Assembly (NCBI RefSeq): GCF_022179725.1 | Contig: NZ_BPRC01000010.1 | Location: forward strand, 145,925-209,924 | DNA from: Methylorubrum aminovorans | Lineage (GTDB): Bacteria > Pseudomonadota > Alphaproteobacteria > Rhizobiales > Beijerinckiaceae | Direction of reading: 5' to 3' | DNA length: 64,000 nt | Shown here: positions 1 to 8,355 of the stretch, piece by piece | How positions within the stretch are numbered: the first letter of the stretch is position 1 | Layout of the letters: each line of letters starts with the position of its first letter | Position numbers and translations under genes: made by a program | The notes under the pieces: model-generated | Database searches by the model: none | Seen by the model: the letters and a program-made list of their open reading frames with translations, nothing else | Told to the model about the DNA's origin: nothing

Positions 1-1161
1 ATCGCCTTCATGCGGGCGATCCTCGAGGCGGGGGGGCTGGCCGCCCACGTCTACACCTCACCCCACCTCGTGCGCTTCCACGAGCGCATCCGATTAGGGG
101 GCATCGGCGGCGGCCACTACGTCGCCGAGGACCGGCTCGCCGACGCCTTCGCCCGGTGCGAGGCGGCCAACAAGGGCGATCCGATCACCGTGTTCGAGAT
201 CACCACGGCGGCGGCCCTGCTGCTGTTCTCGGAATGCCCGGCCGACGTGCTGCTGCTCGAAGTCGGCCTCGGCGGCCGGGTCGATGCCACCAACGTCATC
301 GACCACCCGGCCTGCGCCGTCGTCACCCCGATCGGGCGCGACCATGCCGAATATCTCGGCGACACCGTCGAGGCGGTGGCGATGGAGAAGGCCGGCATCA
401 TCAAGCGCGGCTGCCCGGCGGTGATCGCCGCCCAGGATTATTCCGGGGCCGATGCCGTGCTCTGCCGCCAGGCCGAGCGGGTCGGCGCGGTGCCGGTGCG
501 CGTCGGCAACCAGGATTTCTCGGTCCACGAGGAGAGCGGGCGGCTCGTCTTTCAGGACGAGACCGACCTGTTCGACCTGCCGCGCCCCCGGCTGGCGGGG
601 CGCCACCAGCTCACCAATGCCGGCACCGCCATCGCGGCGCTTCGCGCGGCGGGCTTCGGCGATATCGGCACGGCGGCCCTGGAGGCGGGCCTGCGCAACG
701 TCGATTGGCCGGGCCGGCTCCAGCGCCTCGTGCGCGGCGCACTCGCCGAGCGGATGCCGAGGGATGCCGAACTCTGGCTCGACGGCGGCCACAACGCCGA
801 TGGTGGGCGCATCCTCGCCGCGGCGATGGCCGATCTCGGCGAGCGCAGCGACGCGCCGCTGGTCCTCATCGTCGGGCTGCTCGGCACCAAGGACGCGGAG
901 GGCTTCCTGAAGAACTTCGTCGGCCTCGCCCGCTCGCTCATCGCGGTGCCGATCACCGGCCAGGTGGCCGCACGCCCCGCCGAGGAAGTGGCGGAGATCG
1001 CCCGCACCGTCGGTCTCGCGGCGGAGGTCGCGCCGAGTGTCGAGGCGGCAGTGGTGAGCCTGTCGGACACGGTCTTCCAGCGTCCGCCGCGCGTCCTGAT
1101 CTGCGGTTCGCTCTATCTGGCGGGCGCCGTGCTGGAGGCCAACGGCACGATTCCGGTCTGA
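1..1161 (+). CDS. folC: Bifunctional dihydrofolate/folylpolyglutamate synthase, 5' truncated by window edge
   Basis: FolC adds glutamate to dihydropteroate and to folates using ATP, in the cytoplasm, giving dihydrofolate and polyglutamylated folates. The reading frame is open from the first base, so the N-terminus with the GTNGKGS-type P-loop lies outside the window. Visible Mur-ligase-family motifs are YTSPHLVRFHERIRL near the start, EVGLGGRVDATNV, the DGGHN motif of the C-terminal ligase domain, and GLLGTKD. About 386 residues are present of a usual 420-450. In related bacteria folC sits beside trxA and addAB, as it nearly does here, although a porin gene now separates it from trxA. Identity is secure from family motifs. 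Confidence 0.95.
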   Translation: MAFMRAILEAGGLAAHVYTSPHLVRFHERIRLGGIGGGHYVAEDRLADAFARCEAANKGDPITVFEITTAAALLLFSECPADVLLLEVGLGGRVDATNVIDHPACAVVTPIGRDHAEYLGDTVEAVAMEKAGIIKRGCPAVIAAQDYSGADAVLCRQAERVGAVPVRVGNQDFSVHEESGRLVFQDETDLFDLPRPRLAGRHQLTNAGTAIAALRAAGFGDIGTAALEAGLRNVDWPGRLQRLVRGALAERMPRDAELWLDGGHNADGGRILAAAMADLGERSDAPLVLIVGLLGTKDAEGFLKNFVGLARSLIAVPITGQVAARPAEEVAEIARTVGLAAEVAPSVEAAVVSLSDTVFQRPPRVLICGSLYLAGAVLEANGTIPV

Positions 1162-1698
1162 TTGTGATTCCCGCCCGCTCGTGCGGACATCGCATCGGCG
1201 AGTCCGCGCGGCGGCTGAGCGAAGGCTCCGACCGGCCGCACGGTGCGAGCGAACGGAATGTGCCGGGCAGGCTATTCGGCCGACGCGAGCGGGTAGTGGG
1301 CAGACGAACAGGTCCGGCTCGAGCCGCCAGAACAGCACATCCGCACCGGAAAGCTGTTGCACGCGAAAGCCGCAAGCCAAGATCGGCTTGCCCGTACCTT
1401 CCACCGATCGACCCCTGAAGCATCGCGGCCCGGCGAAGGATCGTCCGCGAGCGGGTTCATGCGGCCGGAACCTTCTGCGATGCCGCGGCTCGACAAGTTC
1501 CTGAGGGCTACCCTCTTCGGTCCCGAGGCATCCGATGCGTCCGCCGCGGCGCGAAGTCTGGTTTCGACCATGCCCCGAGCCAGTTGCGACCGCCCGTCAG
1601 CCAGGTTGTCTCACCGCCAGTGTGTCCTGCTCGCTACATCTCGGGCCGGAGAAATGGTCTAGCTTGCGGTCGATAGGGTTTCTGCTGGGGATCAAAAA
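1162..1698. other. Intergenic gap, no supported gene
   Basis: About 540 bases separate folC from the porin gene. Short open frames exist on both strands, but none has a good ribosome binding site, a recognisable domain or amino-acid composition typical of this genome's proteins. A reverse frame starting at 1404 opens with a plausible peptide (MEGTGKPILACGF) and then runs into the antisense of folC; it may be a relic. The last 40 bases before 1699 turn less GC-rich and carry a weak GGGG purine tract as possible ribosome binding site of the porin. Confidence 0.5.
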
Positions 1699-2610
1699 AT
1701 GAAAAAGCTTCTGACCTCTCTCGCCGCCTTCACGGCGCTGACCGCCGCGGCCTCCGCCGCCGACCTGCCGCGCCGCGCCGCTCCGCCGCCCGTCTTCACG
1801 CCCGTCCCGGTCTTCACCTGGACCGGCTTCTACGCCGGTCTCAACGCCGGTTACGGCTTCGGCGTCGAGGACTCCCTGGCCCCGACGCAGGTCGTCACGA
1901 TCGACCGCCGCGTGATCGGCGGACCGGTCGGCGCGATCGGCGGCTTCGCCTTCGACAACGGCGGCCGCAGCGACGGCTTCGTCGGCGGTGGTCAGATCGG
2001 CTACAACTATCAGTTCACCCCGGGTTCGGGTGTGGTGATCGGTATCGAAGCCGACGCCCAGTACGCCGACCTCGGCGGCCGCTTCGGCCGTAACGGCCTC
2101 TGCGGCACCAGCGGCATCGCCTGCGCCGTGACCCCGGGCGCCTTCGTGCAGCCGGGCGTGACCCTGATCAACCCGACCGGCGTCCAGGGCCTCGACTTCT
2201 TCGGCACCGTCCGCGGCCGTATCGGTTACGCCTTCGACCGCGTCCTGTTCTACGGCACCGGCGGCTTCGCCTACGGCAGCTTCGGTGGCGGCCGCGCCGT
2301 CGACACCGACGACTTCAAGACCGGCTACGCGGCTGGCGGCGGCGTCGAGTACGCGCTCCCGACCGACTCGTTCCTGAACTTCTTCCGCTCCTCGGCGGTG
2401 ACGCTCAAGGTCGAAGGTCTGTACGTGAACTTCGACGGCAACAACAGCCGCTACGGCTTCGCCAACGCCAACGGCGTGATCGTCTCCGCGACCCCGCTGA
2501 CCGCGGCCGGCCCGATCTCGCCCTCGACCATCCTGAACAACACCGCCCGCCGCGACGTCGACTTCGCCGTCATCCGCGCCGGCCTGAACTACAAGTTCGG
2601 CAGCTACTAA
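1699..2610 (+). CDS. Outer membrane beta-barrel protein, Omp25/Omp31-like porin family
   Basis: A 303-residue secreted protein. Residues 1-20 (MKKLLTSLAAFTALTAAASA) form a classic Sec signal peptide, followed by mature ADLPRRAAPPP. The segment FTWTGFYAGLNAGYGFG just after the proline-rich linker is the hallmark first strand of the alphaproteobacterial Omp25/31 immunogenic porin-like family, and alternating Gly/aromatic strands continue to the C-terminal NYKFGSY, which ends on an aromatic residue as barrel proteins do. It should form an eight-stranded or similar barrel; a transport substrate cannot be inferred. Codons are strongly biased toward C-ending forms, as in highly expressed genes. It is followed by a hairpin terminator and stands alone. 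Confidence 0.88.
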   Translation: MKKLLTSLAAFTALTAAASAADLPRRAAPPPVFTPVPVFTWTGFYAGLNAGYGFGVEDSLAPTQVVTIDRRVIGGPVGAIGGFAFDNGGRSDGFVGGGQIGYNYQFTPGSGVVIGIEADAQYADLGGRFGRNGLCGTSGIACAVTPGAFVQPGVTLINPTGVQGLDFFGTVRGRIGYAFDRVLFYGTGGFAYGSFGGGRAVDTDDFKTGYAAGGGVEYALPTDSFLNFFRSSAVTLKVEGLYVNFDGNNSRYGFANANGVIVSATPLTAAGPISPSTILNNTARRDVDFAVIRAGLNYKFGSY

Positions 2611-2642
2611 GCCGAACCTCCCATAAAGGGTCTCGAAACCAG

Positions 2643-2668
2643 GAAGCCGGGCCGCAAGGCCGGGCTTC
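2643..2668 (+). terminator. Hairpin terminator after porin gene
   Basis: GAAGCC/GGCTTC plus GGCC/GGCC arms with one internal G-G mismatch and a GCAA tetraloop, 33 bases after the porin stop, followed by a pyrimidine-rich TTGCATTTC tail. Read directly from the sequence. Confidence 0.65.
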
Positions 2669-2706
2669 TTGCATTTCATACGGCATCCGCCCGCGACTTC
2701 GGTCCG

Positions 2707-2732
2707 CATCGCGAGGCGAGGCCGAAGCGATC
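2707..2732. repeat. Partial copy of intergenic palindromic repeat family A
   Basis: The stretch CGCGAGGCGAGGCCGAAGCG is one arm of the family whose fuller copies are at 4819-4913 and 26182-26275 (GCGAGGCGAAGCCGAAGC-type arm). It lies between the convergent porin and trxA genes, followed by CGGAAACGG, a tail also seen at 26302. No coding potential. Confidence 0.5.
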
Positions 2733-2793
2733 GACCGGAAACGGTATGACGTATCGTCGAGGGCACCCGGTCGCTGGGCAATCGGCGGACATG

Positions 2794-2819
2794 AAAAAGC
2801 CCGGCCTCGCGGCCGGGCT
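2794..2819 (-). terminator. Rho-independent terminator of trxA
   Basis: On the minus strand the perfect 9-bp stem AGCCCGGCC/GGCCGGGCT with a GCGA loop is followed immediately by TTTT. It lies 36 bases downstream of the trxA stop codon and is the best intrinsic terminator in the first part of the window. Confidence 0.85.
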
Positions 2820-2854
2820 GTCTCGGATCGGTCGGGCCGGAATCCGGCGTAGGG

Positions 2855-3175
2855 TCAGGCGCTCGCCTGGATCCAGCGGGAGAGGTCGCCCTTGGGAGCG
2901 GCGCCGACCTTCTGGCTGGCGAGCTTGCCGTCCTTGAAGATCATCAGCGTCGGGATCGAGCGGATGCCGTAGGTCGAGGCGATGCCGGGATTCTCATCGA
3001 CGTTGACCTTGGCGATCTTCACCTTGCCCTGGAGATCGACGGAGATCTCCTCCAGCGCCGGGCCGATCTGCCGACAGGGGCCGCACCACTCCGCCCAGAA
3101 ATCCACCACGACGGGCTCGGCGGACTGCAGAACGTCCTGCTCGAAGCTCGCATCGGTCACTTTCACGGTCGCCAT
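2855..3175 (-). CDS. trxA: Thioredoxin
   Basis: A 106-residue cytoplasmic thioredoxin. The redox motif WCGPC is at residues 30-34, the conserved cis-proline is in IPT at about residue 75, and the core strands VVVDFWA and [10 protein letters not shown] are typical. It reduces protein disulfides and is recharged by thioredoxin reductase. The frame stays open far upstream, but the ATG at 3175 gives the standard length and sequence start (MATVKVTD), so the longer start is rejected. A GGA purine tract lies just upstream. In relatives trxA is next to addA; here a PQQ dehydrogenase gene on the other strand separates them. A strong terminator follows. Confidence 0.97.
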   Translation of the reverse strand: MATVKVTDASFEQDVLQSAEPVVVDFWAEWCGPCRQIGPALEEISVDLQGKVKIAKVNVDENPGIASTYGIRSIPTLMIFKDGKLASQKVGAAPKGDLSRWIQASA

Positions 3176-3508
3176 CGTAGGTCCTTTCGACACGCGGTCC
3201 CATGCGGGTCCATGGAAGGCTCCCGCATGGAGGGCACCGGGGAGTGGGTTCGGCGCCACACGGTGAGCCGAGAATTGGCGACGCCCCGCCCCCCGGTCAA
3301 GGCGTCGCGCCCCGGTCACGGGTCTGAGGCGCCAAACCCACATGGATCCGGCGCGGCTCATCCCCGTAATTCTTGCTCGTGGTTCTTGCCTACAATCCTC
3401 GCGCAAAACCGCCGCCTCCGGGCGCCTGCGGCGCCACAGGCCTCGCCATGGGCCGCCCGCGCCCCATTTGGCGGGCAGGATCGGCGACCCGCACAAGGAT
3501 CAAACGAC
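3176..3508. other. Divergent promoter region between trxA and the PQQ dehydrogenase
   Basis: A 333-base space between two divergently read genes must hold both promoters. It is GC-rich with no clear -35/-10 pair that I would defend. Open frames here are upstream extensions of the flanking genes with no recognisable sequence. An AAGGA ribosome binding site at 3495-3499 serves the plus-strand gene. Confidence 0.5.
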
Positions 3509-4807
3509 GTGACGCGCACTCTTTCCGTTCTGCTCGCCACCGTCGCGGCCCTCGGCCTCGATGCCTCCGCCTTCGCGCAAGCGCCCTCCGGTCAGGGCGC
3601 TGGCGAGGACACGCGCGCCCCGCGCATCCAGGGCGAGTCGTTCCAGGCACCGGCCGCGCCGAGCGCCGGCACGTCCGTCGCCGAGAAGGAGCCGCAGAAT
3701 ACCGAGTACAAGCCGCTCCTGCCGAACCAGACCCGCGCGCCCGAGCCGGCGCAGAAGACCGAGGTCGAGACCGCGGTCGTGGCCAAGGGCCTGGACAGCC
3801 CCTGGGCGATGGAGTTCCTGCCCGACGGGCGCATGATCGTCACCGAGAAGGCCGGCAAGATCCGCATCGTGGCCAAGGACGGCACGGTGGGCCAGCCGGT
3901 GGCCGGCGTGCCGAAGGTCGATCCGAAAGGGCAGGGCGGCCTGCTCGACATCGCCCTGAGTCCGAGCTTCGCCGCCGACCGTACAGTCTACTTCAGCTAC
4001 AGCGAGCCGCGGGACAAGGGCAACGGCACCACGGTGGCCAAGGCCAAGCTGGTGGAGAGCGACGGCAAGGCCCGGCTCGACGACGTCAAGGTGATCTTCC
4101 GCCAAATGCCGACCTATGACGGCGACAAGCACTTCGGATCGCGCCTCGTCTTCGCGCCGGACGGCAAGCTGTTCGTCACGGTCGGCGAGCGCTCCGACAA
4201 GCAGACCCGCGGGCAGGCGCAGGACCTGACCAGCGGGCTGGGCAAGGTCTTCCGCATCGACACCGACGGCAACGCGCCGAAGGACAACCCCTTCACCGGC
4301 GGCGAGAAGGCCAAGCCGGAAATCTGGTCCTACGGCCACCGCAACATCCAGTCCGCCGCGCTGGACAATCAGGGCCGGCTCTGGACGGTCGAGCACGGGC
4401 CGCGCGGCGGCGACGAGCTGAACCGCCCGCGTCCCGGCCTCAACTACGGCTGGCCGGTGGTGACCTACGGTATCGAGTATTCCGGCGAGAAGATCGGCGA
4501 CGGCCAGACCCAGGCCGGCGGCACGGTGCAGCCGGTCTATTACTGGGATCCAGTGATCGGCCCCTCGGGCATGGCACTCTACGACAAGGACGCGTTCCCC
4601 GCCTGGAAGAACCAGTTCCTCATCGGCGGCCTCGTCAGCACGGGCATCGTCGTGCTCAAGCTCGACGGCGACAAAGTGGTCACCGAGGAGCGCATCCCGC
4701 TAGAGCACCGCGTCCGCGACGTGCGGGTCGGCCCCGACGGCGCCGTCTACGCGGTCACCGAGGATGACGGGCAGATCGTCAAGCTGACGCCGAAGAAGAG
4801 CAGCTGA
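3509..4807 (+). CDS. PQQ-dependent sugar dehydrogenase (soluble GDH / Asd family)
   Basis: A 432-residue periplasmic enzyme of the glucose/sorbosone dehydrogenase beta-propeller family (PF07995), which oxidises aldose sugars with pyrroloquinoline quinone. The GTG start is chosen because AAGGA sits 9 bases upstream and it exposes a signal peptide cleaved after AFA at about residue 23; the frame itself opens much earlier. Family motifs in order: GLDSPWAMEFLPDGRM, GQGGLLDIALSP, GSRLVFAPDGKLFVTVGERS, SYGHRNIQ, VEHGPRGGDELN and GLNYGWPVVTYG. The histidine in GHRNIQ and the arginine/aspartate in GPRGGDE match catalytic and PQQ-binding positions of the family. PQQ use fits a methylotroph, though the real substrate is unknown. 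It interrupts the usual trxA-addA neighbourhood and is followed by a repeat element. Confidence 0.88.
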   Translation: MTRTLSVLLATVAALGLDASAFAQAPSGQGAGEDTRAPRIQGESFQAPAAPSAGTSVAEKEPQNTEYKPLLPNQTRAPEPAQKTEVETAVVAKGLDSPWAMEFLPDGRMIVTEKAGKIRIVAKDGTVGQPVAGVPKVDPKGQGGLLDIALSPSFAADRTVYFSYSEPRDKGNGTTVAKAKLVESDGKARLDDVKVIFRQMPTYDGDKHFGSRLVFAPDGKLFVTVGERSDKQTRGQAQDLTSGLGKVFRIDTDGNAPKDNPFTGGEKAKPEIWSYGHRNIQSAALDNQGRLWTVEHGPRGGDELNRPRPGLNYGWPVVTYGIEYSGEKIGDGQTQAGGTVQPVYYWDPVIGPSGMALYDKDAFPAWKNQFLIGGLVSTGIVVLKLDGDKVVTEERIPLEHRVRDVRVGPDGAVYAVTEDDGQIVKLTPKKSS

Positions 4808-4818
4808 GGCGACGCAAC

Positions 4819-4913
4819 CGTCCTTGCGAGGCGGAGCCGAAGCAATCCAGTGCATGACCTCTCCGAAAAGGTCGCGCTGCTGGATCGCTTCGCATTCGCT
4901 CGCGATGACGGCG
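4819..4913. repeat. Intergenic palindromic repeat, family A
   Basis: Imperfect inverted repeat of about 95 bases. The left arm begins CGTCCTTGCGAGGCGGAGCC and runs into GAAGCAATCCAG; the right arm is CTGGATCGCTTCG through CTCGCGATGACGG, its near reverse complement. The same arrangement recurs at 26182-26275. It fills the space between the convergent dehydrogenase and addA genes and could fold into a long hairpin that ends both transcripts. Confidence 0.75.
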
Positions 4914-4920
4914 AGGGTGG

Positions 4921-7900
4921 TCAGACGGTCCGCTCCACCCGTCGCACCACCGGTCCCGAGGTCCAGACAAGCAGGGCGGTGATGGGGTGGTCGGGCCAGA
5001 TCGCGGCAGCCAGCCGCGCGTAGAGGGCGACCTGCGCCGACTCGCGCTCGGGCAGCGGGGCATCCTCCGCCGGCGGGCGGCCGGTCTTGAAGTCGCACAG
5101 GATCACCCGGCCGTCCTCGACGACGAGGCGGTCGATCCGGCCGGTGACGTCGCGCTCGACGCCGTCCACCACGATGCGGCCCGACAGAGCCACCTCGGCG
5201 CGGGCCTGGCCTGAGAACAACGGCGCAAGGTCCGGCGCCTCGATCAGCCGCAGAACGGAGCGCACGAGGTCCCTGCGTTTGGCCTCCTCCAGCGCCGGCG
5301 CGCGGGCGCGGGCGAAACGCTCGGCGGCTTCGGCCCGGCGGGCCGGCTCGATCCGCGGCAGGTGTTCGAGCAGCGCGTGAACCAGGGCGCCGCGGCGGCG
5401 GGCCTCGGCATCGCCCTGTCGGCGTTGCGGCTGGCGCTGGCCGTCGGCCGCGCCGAGGGCGCCGGACGGGCTCAAGGGCGGTGCGGCCTCGGCCTCCGGC
5501 GCGGCCTTCGCGAACAGCCAGTCCGGCACCGCCTCGGGCTCCGGCGGGGCCGTGGCCTCCGCTGAGGCGGCAAACGCGGCGGCCGAGCCGTCGCGCCAGA
5601 TCGTGATCGGCCCGTGCTCGGTCTCGACGGCCTCGCCGGGACCCAGCCCCCGCTCCAGGCCGATGCGGACCATCTCGCACCACGAGGCCGGCGTCTCCCG
5701 CGTCGCCCCGCGATAGGGGGCGATGACAAGGTGGTCGGCCGCGCGCGTCATGGCGACGTAGAGCAGGCGGTTATGCTCCTCTCGCGCCCGCGCTTGGAGT
5801 GCCGAGCGGGCGGCCAGCGTGGCCGCGCAATCCTGCGTGCGTCCGCCGGTCCAGACCGGGGGTAGCGGGCCGTCGGCAGCGTGGTCGAGGCCGAGCAGCG
5901 GCGGGTCGTTGCGCCCGAGCGGCTCGCAGCCGTCGATGACGACGACGACCGGCGCTTCCAGCCCCTTGGCGCCGTGGACCGTCATCACCCGCACCTCGTC
6001 GCGGCCGGCCTCCAAGTCGCGCTTGACCGAGAGGCCGCTCTTTCCACGGCCGGGCCGCACCACGTAGTCAGACAGGAACGCTTCGAGGCAGGGGGCGTCG
6101 CCCCCGTTCTCGGCGTCGGCGGCCTGGGCGAGGAACACGTCGATGGCGTCACCCGCCTCGCCGCCGAGCCGCGCCACCAGCCGGCTGCGCCCGCCATGCG
6201 GCCCCAGGAGGGCGGCATAGAAGCCGAACGGGCCGTTCTCCGCCGCGAGCTGGATCCAGAGCTGCAGCGCCGCGCGGCCGCGGATCGCCGCCCCGTCACC
6301 GGCCTCCGCGTGGCGGGTCAGCGCGTCTTCCAGCGTCTCGGAGAACGGACGCCGGGCGGCGATGCGGGTAAGGTCGTCGTCGGTCAGCCCGACGAGCGGG
6401 GTCTTGAGCGCGGTGGCGAGCGTCAGGTCGTCGGCGGGCAGGAGCCCGGCGCGGCCGACCGCGACGAGGTCGAGCACGGCGATGTGGCCCGCCACCTCCA
6501 GCCGGTCCTGGCCCGCCACCGGCACGCCGAGCCCTTTCAGCGCCCGGATCACCTCCTCGAAGGCGGCCGAGCGCTTGCGCACGAGGATCAGCACGTCGCC
6601 CGGCCGCCAGACCCGGCCACAAGCATCGCCCCGGGTCGTCCAGGCTTTCACCGCGCGGGCGATGCGGCGGGCGGTGACGATGGCAGGCGCATTGGGTTCC
6701 GGCGCATCGACGGGGGCGGCCCAGGCATCGGGCTCTTCCGCTTCCGCCGGCTCCTCGATGCCCCAGAGCTCGACGGCGCCGGGCACACCGGCGCGGGCGG
6801 AGGCGTGAACCGTGCCCGGCGCGCCCGCGTCGAAGGAGAGGCCGGCAAAGTGCTCCGGCACGCCGAACACGGCATCGACAGCGGCGAGCACGTGGTTCGC
6901 GGTGCGGAACGAGAGCCGCAGGCTGACATCGGCGAAGTCGTGACCCGCGCCTTCCGCCGCCCGGCCCCAGGCGCGGCGGGTCAGCTCGAATTCCCGCGGG
7001 TCGGCGCCCTGGAAGCTGTAGATCGACTGCTTGGGGTCGCCGACCGCGAAGCGGGTGCGGGTGAGGCCGCGGGCACCTTCGCCGGCCGCGAACTCGGCCG
7101 TGAGCGTGCGCAGGATCTCCCATTGCTGCGGGTTGGTGTCCTGCGCCTCGTCGACGAGGACGTGATCGACGCCGCGGTCGAGCTTGTACAGGACCCAGGA
7201 GGCGCCGACCCGCGAGAGCAGGTCGAGGGTCTTGTGGATCAGATCGTCGAAATCGAGGGCGCCGAGCCGGGTCTTCTGGGCCTCGACCCGGCGGTGGATC
7301 TCGGCGGCCAGCCGAAACAGCCCCCGCGTCCGGGCCAGCGCCCGTGCGGCGCGCAGATCGTCGAAGAGCGGGATGAGGCGGGCCTGCTCGTCGAGCAAAG
7401 CCTGCTTCACGTCGTCCGGCACCGCCTTGGTGCCGAAGGATTTCGCCGCGCGCGGCTCGTCCTTGTCGGTGAAGAAGACCGAGCGGTAGGGTGCGAGCGC
7501 CTTGCCCAGGCCGAGGGCAGCCTGCGCCTCCACGAGCCCGTCGGCCAGCCGCTCGTCCGTCGCCTTGCCGGTGCGCAGCCTCGCCGCGATCTCGCGCCAA
7601 TCGCCGAGGCTACTGCCCTCCAGGATCTCCCGCTCGATGGTCTCGACGCTGGCGCCGTCCCGCAGCGCCAGCGCGCGGGGCAGCCGGGCCAGCGCAGGCT
7701 CCAGGGCGCGGTGATCCGAGAACAGGGCGCGGGTGCGCATCGCGGCGCGGATCGCCTCGCGCAGGGTATCACCGGAGGCTTCGGCGCCGACCACGGCAAG
7801 CGCGTCGGAGAGGTCCTGGTTACCGCCGAGGATCGCGTCGGCGAGGACGTTGTCGGTCTCGATCTCGAACGCCTCGCGCGACTGGTTGTCGTCGAGCACG

Positions 7901-8355
7901 ACGAAGCGGGCCGGCACGTTGGCCTCGAACGGGAACATGTGCAGCAGCCGCTCGCACAGCGCGTGCAGGGTCTCGATCTTGAGGCCGCCCGGCGTCTCGA
8001 CGGCGCGGGCGAACAGGCGGCGGGCCAGCCGCAGGGTGTCGCGGGCGGGCCGCTCGCCGGTGAGTTCGATCAGTTCCGCGCTCAGCGCCGCGTCGTCCAG
8101 CGTGACCCAGCGGCCGAGGCGCTGGAACACGCGGATCGACATGTTGGCGGCCGCCGCCTTGGTGAAGGTGAGGCAGAGGATGCGGCCGGGCGGCGCGCCG
8201 TCGAGGAGCAGGCGCAGCACCCGGTCGGTGAGCACCTTGGTCTTGCCCGCGCCCGCATTGGCCGAGACCCAGGCCGAGAGGCGCGGGTCGGCGGCCCGGC
8301 GCTGGGCCGCCTTGGTCAGGTCATCGACGGTGAAGCCGGTCAGCGGGGCGTTCAC
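4921..8355 (-). CDS. addA: AddA helicase-nuclease subunit (double-strand break repair)
   Basis: AddA is the UvrD-like 3'-5' helicase and nuclease of the AddAB (RecBCD-like) complex that resects DNA ends for RecA loading. The 1144-residue product has Walker A NAGAGKT at about 33-39, the family Ia motif CLTFTKAAAANM, Walker B VLVDEAQDTNPQQWEIL, GDPKQSIYSFQGAD, the late helicase motif VMTVHGAKGLEAPVV, and a C-terminal PD-(D/E)XK nuclease motif ILCDFKTGRPP. The GTG start is chosen because it overlaps the addB stop codon as GTGA, the usual translational coupling; the frame extends further upstream inside addB. It is the second gene of an addB-addA operon. Confidence 0.95.
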   Translation of the reverse strand: MNAPLTGFTVDDLTKAAQRRAADPRLSAWVSANAGAGKTKVLTDRVLRLLLDGAPPGRILCLTFTKAAAANMSIRVFQRLGRWVTLDDAALSAELIELTGERPARDTLRLARRLFARAVETPGGLKIETLHALCERLLHMFPFEANVPARFVVLDDNQSREAFEIETDNVLADAILGGNQDLSDALAVVGAEASGDTLREAIRAAMRTRALFSDHRALEPALARLPRALALRDGASVETIEREILEGSSLGDWREIAARLRTGKATDERLADGLVEAQAALGLGKALAPYRSVFFTDKDEPRAAKSFGTKAVPDDVKQALLDEQARLIPLFDDLRAARALARTRGLFRLAAEIHRRVEAQKTRLGALDFDDLIHKTLDLLSRVGASWVLYKLDRGVDHVLVDEAQDTNPQQWEILRTLTAEFAAGEGARGLTRTRFAVGDPKQSIYSFQGADPREFELTRRAWGRAAEGAGHDFADVSLRLSFRTANHVLAAVDAVFGVPEHFAGLSFDAGAPGTVHASARAGVPGAVELWGIEEPAEAEEPDAWAAPVDAPEPNAPAIVTARRIARAVKAWTTRGDACGRVWRPGDVLILVRKRSAAFEEVIRALKGLGVPVAGQDRLEVAGHIAVLDLVAVGRAGLLPADDLTLATALKTPLVGLTDDDLTRIAARRPFSETLEDALTRHAEAGDGAAIRGRAALQLWIQLAAENGPFGFYAALLGPHGGRSRLVARLGGEAGDAIDVFLAQAADAENGGDAPCLEAFLSDYVVRPGRGKSGLSVKRDLEAGRDEVRVMTVHGAKGLEAPVVVVIDGCEPLGRNDPPLLGLDHAADGPLPPVWTGGRTQDCAATLAARSALQARAREEHNRLLYVAMTRAADHLVIAPYRGATRETPASWCEMVRIGLERGLGPGEAVETEHGPITIWRDGSAAAFAASAEATAPPEPEAVPDWLFAKAAPEAEAAPPLSPSGALGAADGQRQPQRRQGDAEARRRGALVHALLEHLPRIEPARRAEAAERFARARAPALEEAKRRDLVRSVLRLIEAPDLAPLFSGQARAEVALSGRIVVDGVERDVTGRIDRLVVEDGRVILCDFKTGRPPAEDAPLPERESAQVALYARLAAAIWPDHPITALLVWTSGPVVRRVERTV

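Noticed and set aside
94..1404. 436-residue reverse frame over folC
   Set aside because: Antisense shadow of folC. Its first about 40 codons lie in the intergenic gap and look faintly protein-like, but there is no good ribosome site and no domain.
1597..2781. Long reverse frame opposite the porin gene
   Set aside because: Val/Ala/Gly/Glu-rich shadow typical of high-GC antisense frames; the plus-strand porin has a signal peptide and family motifs.
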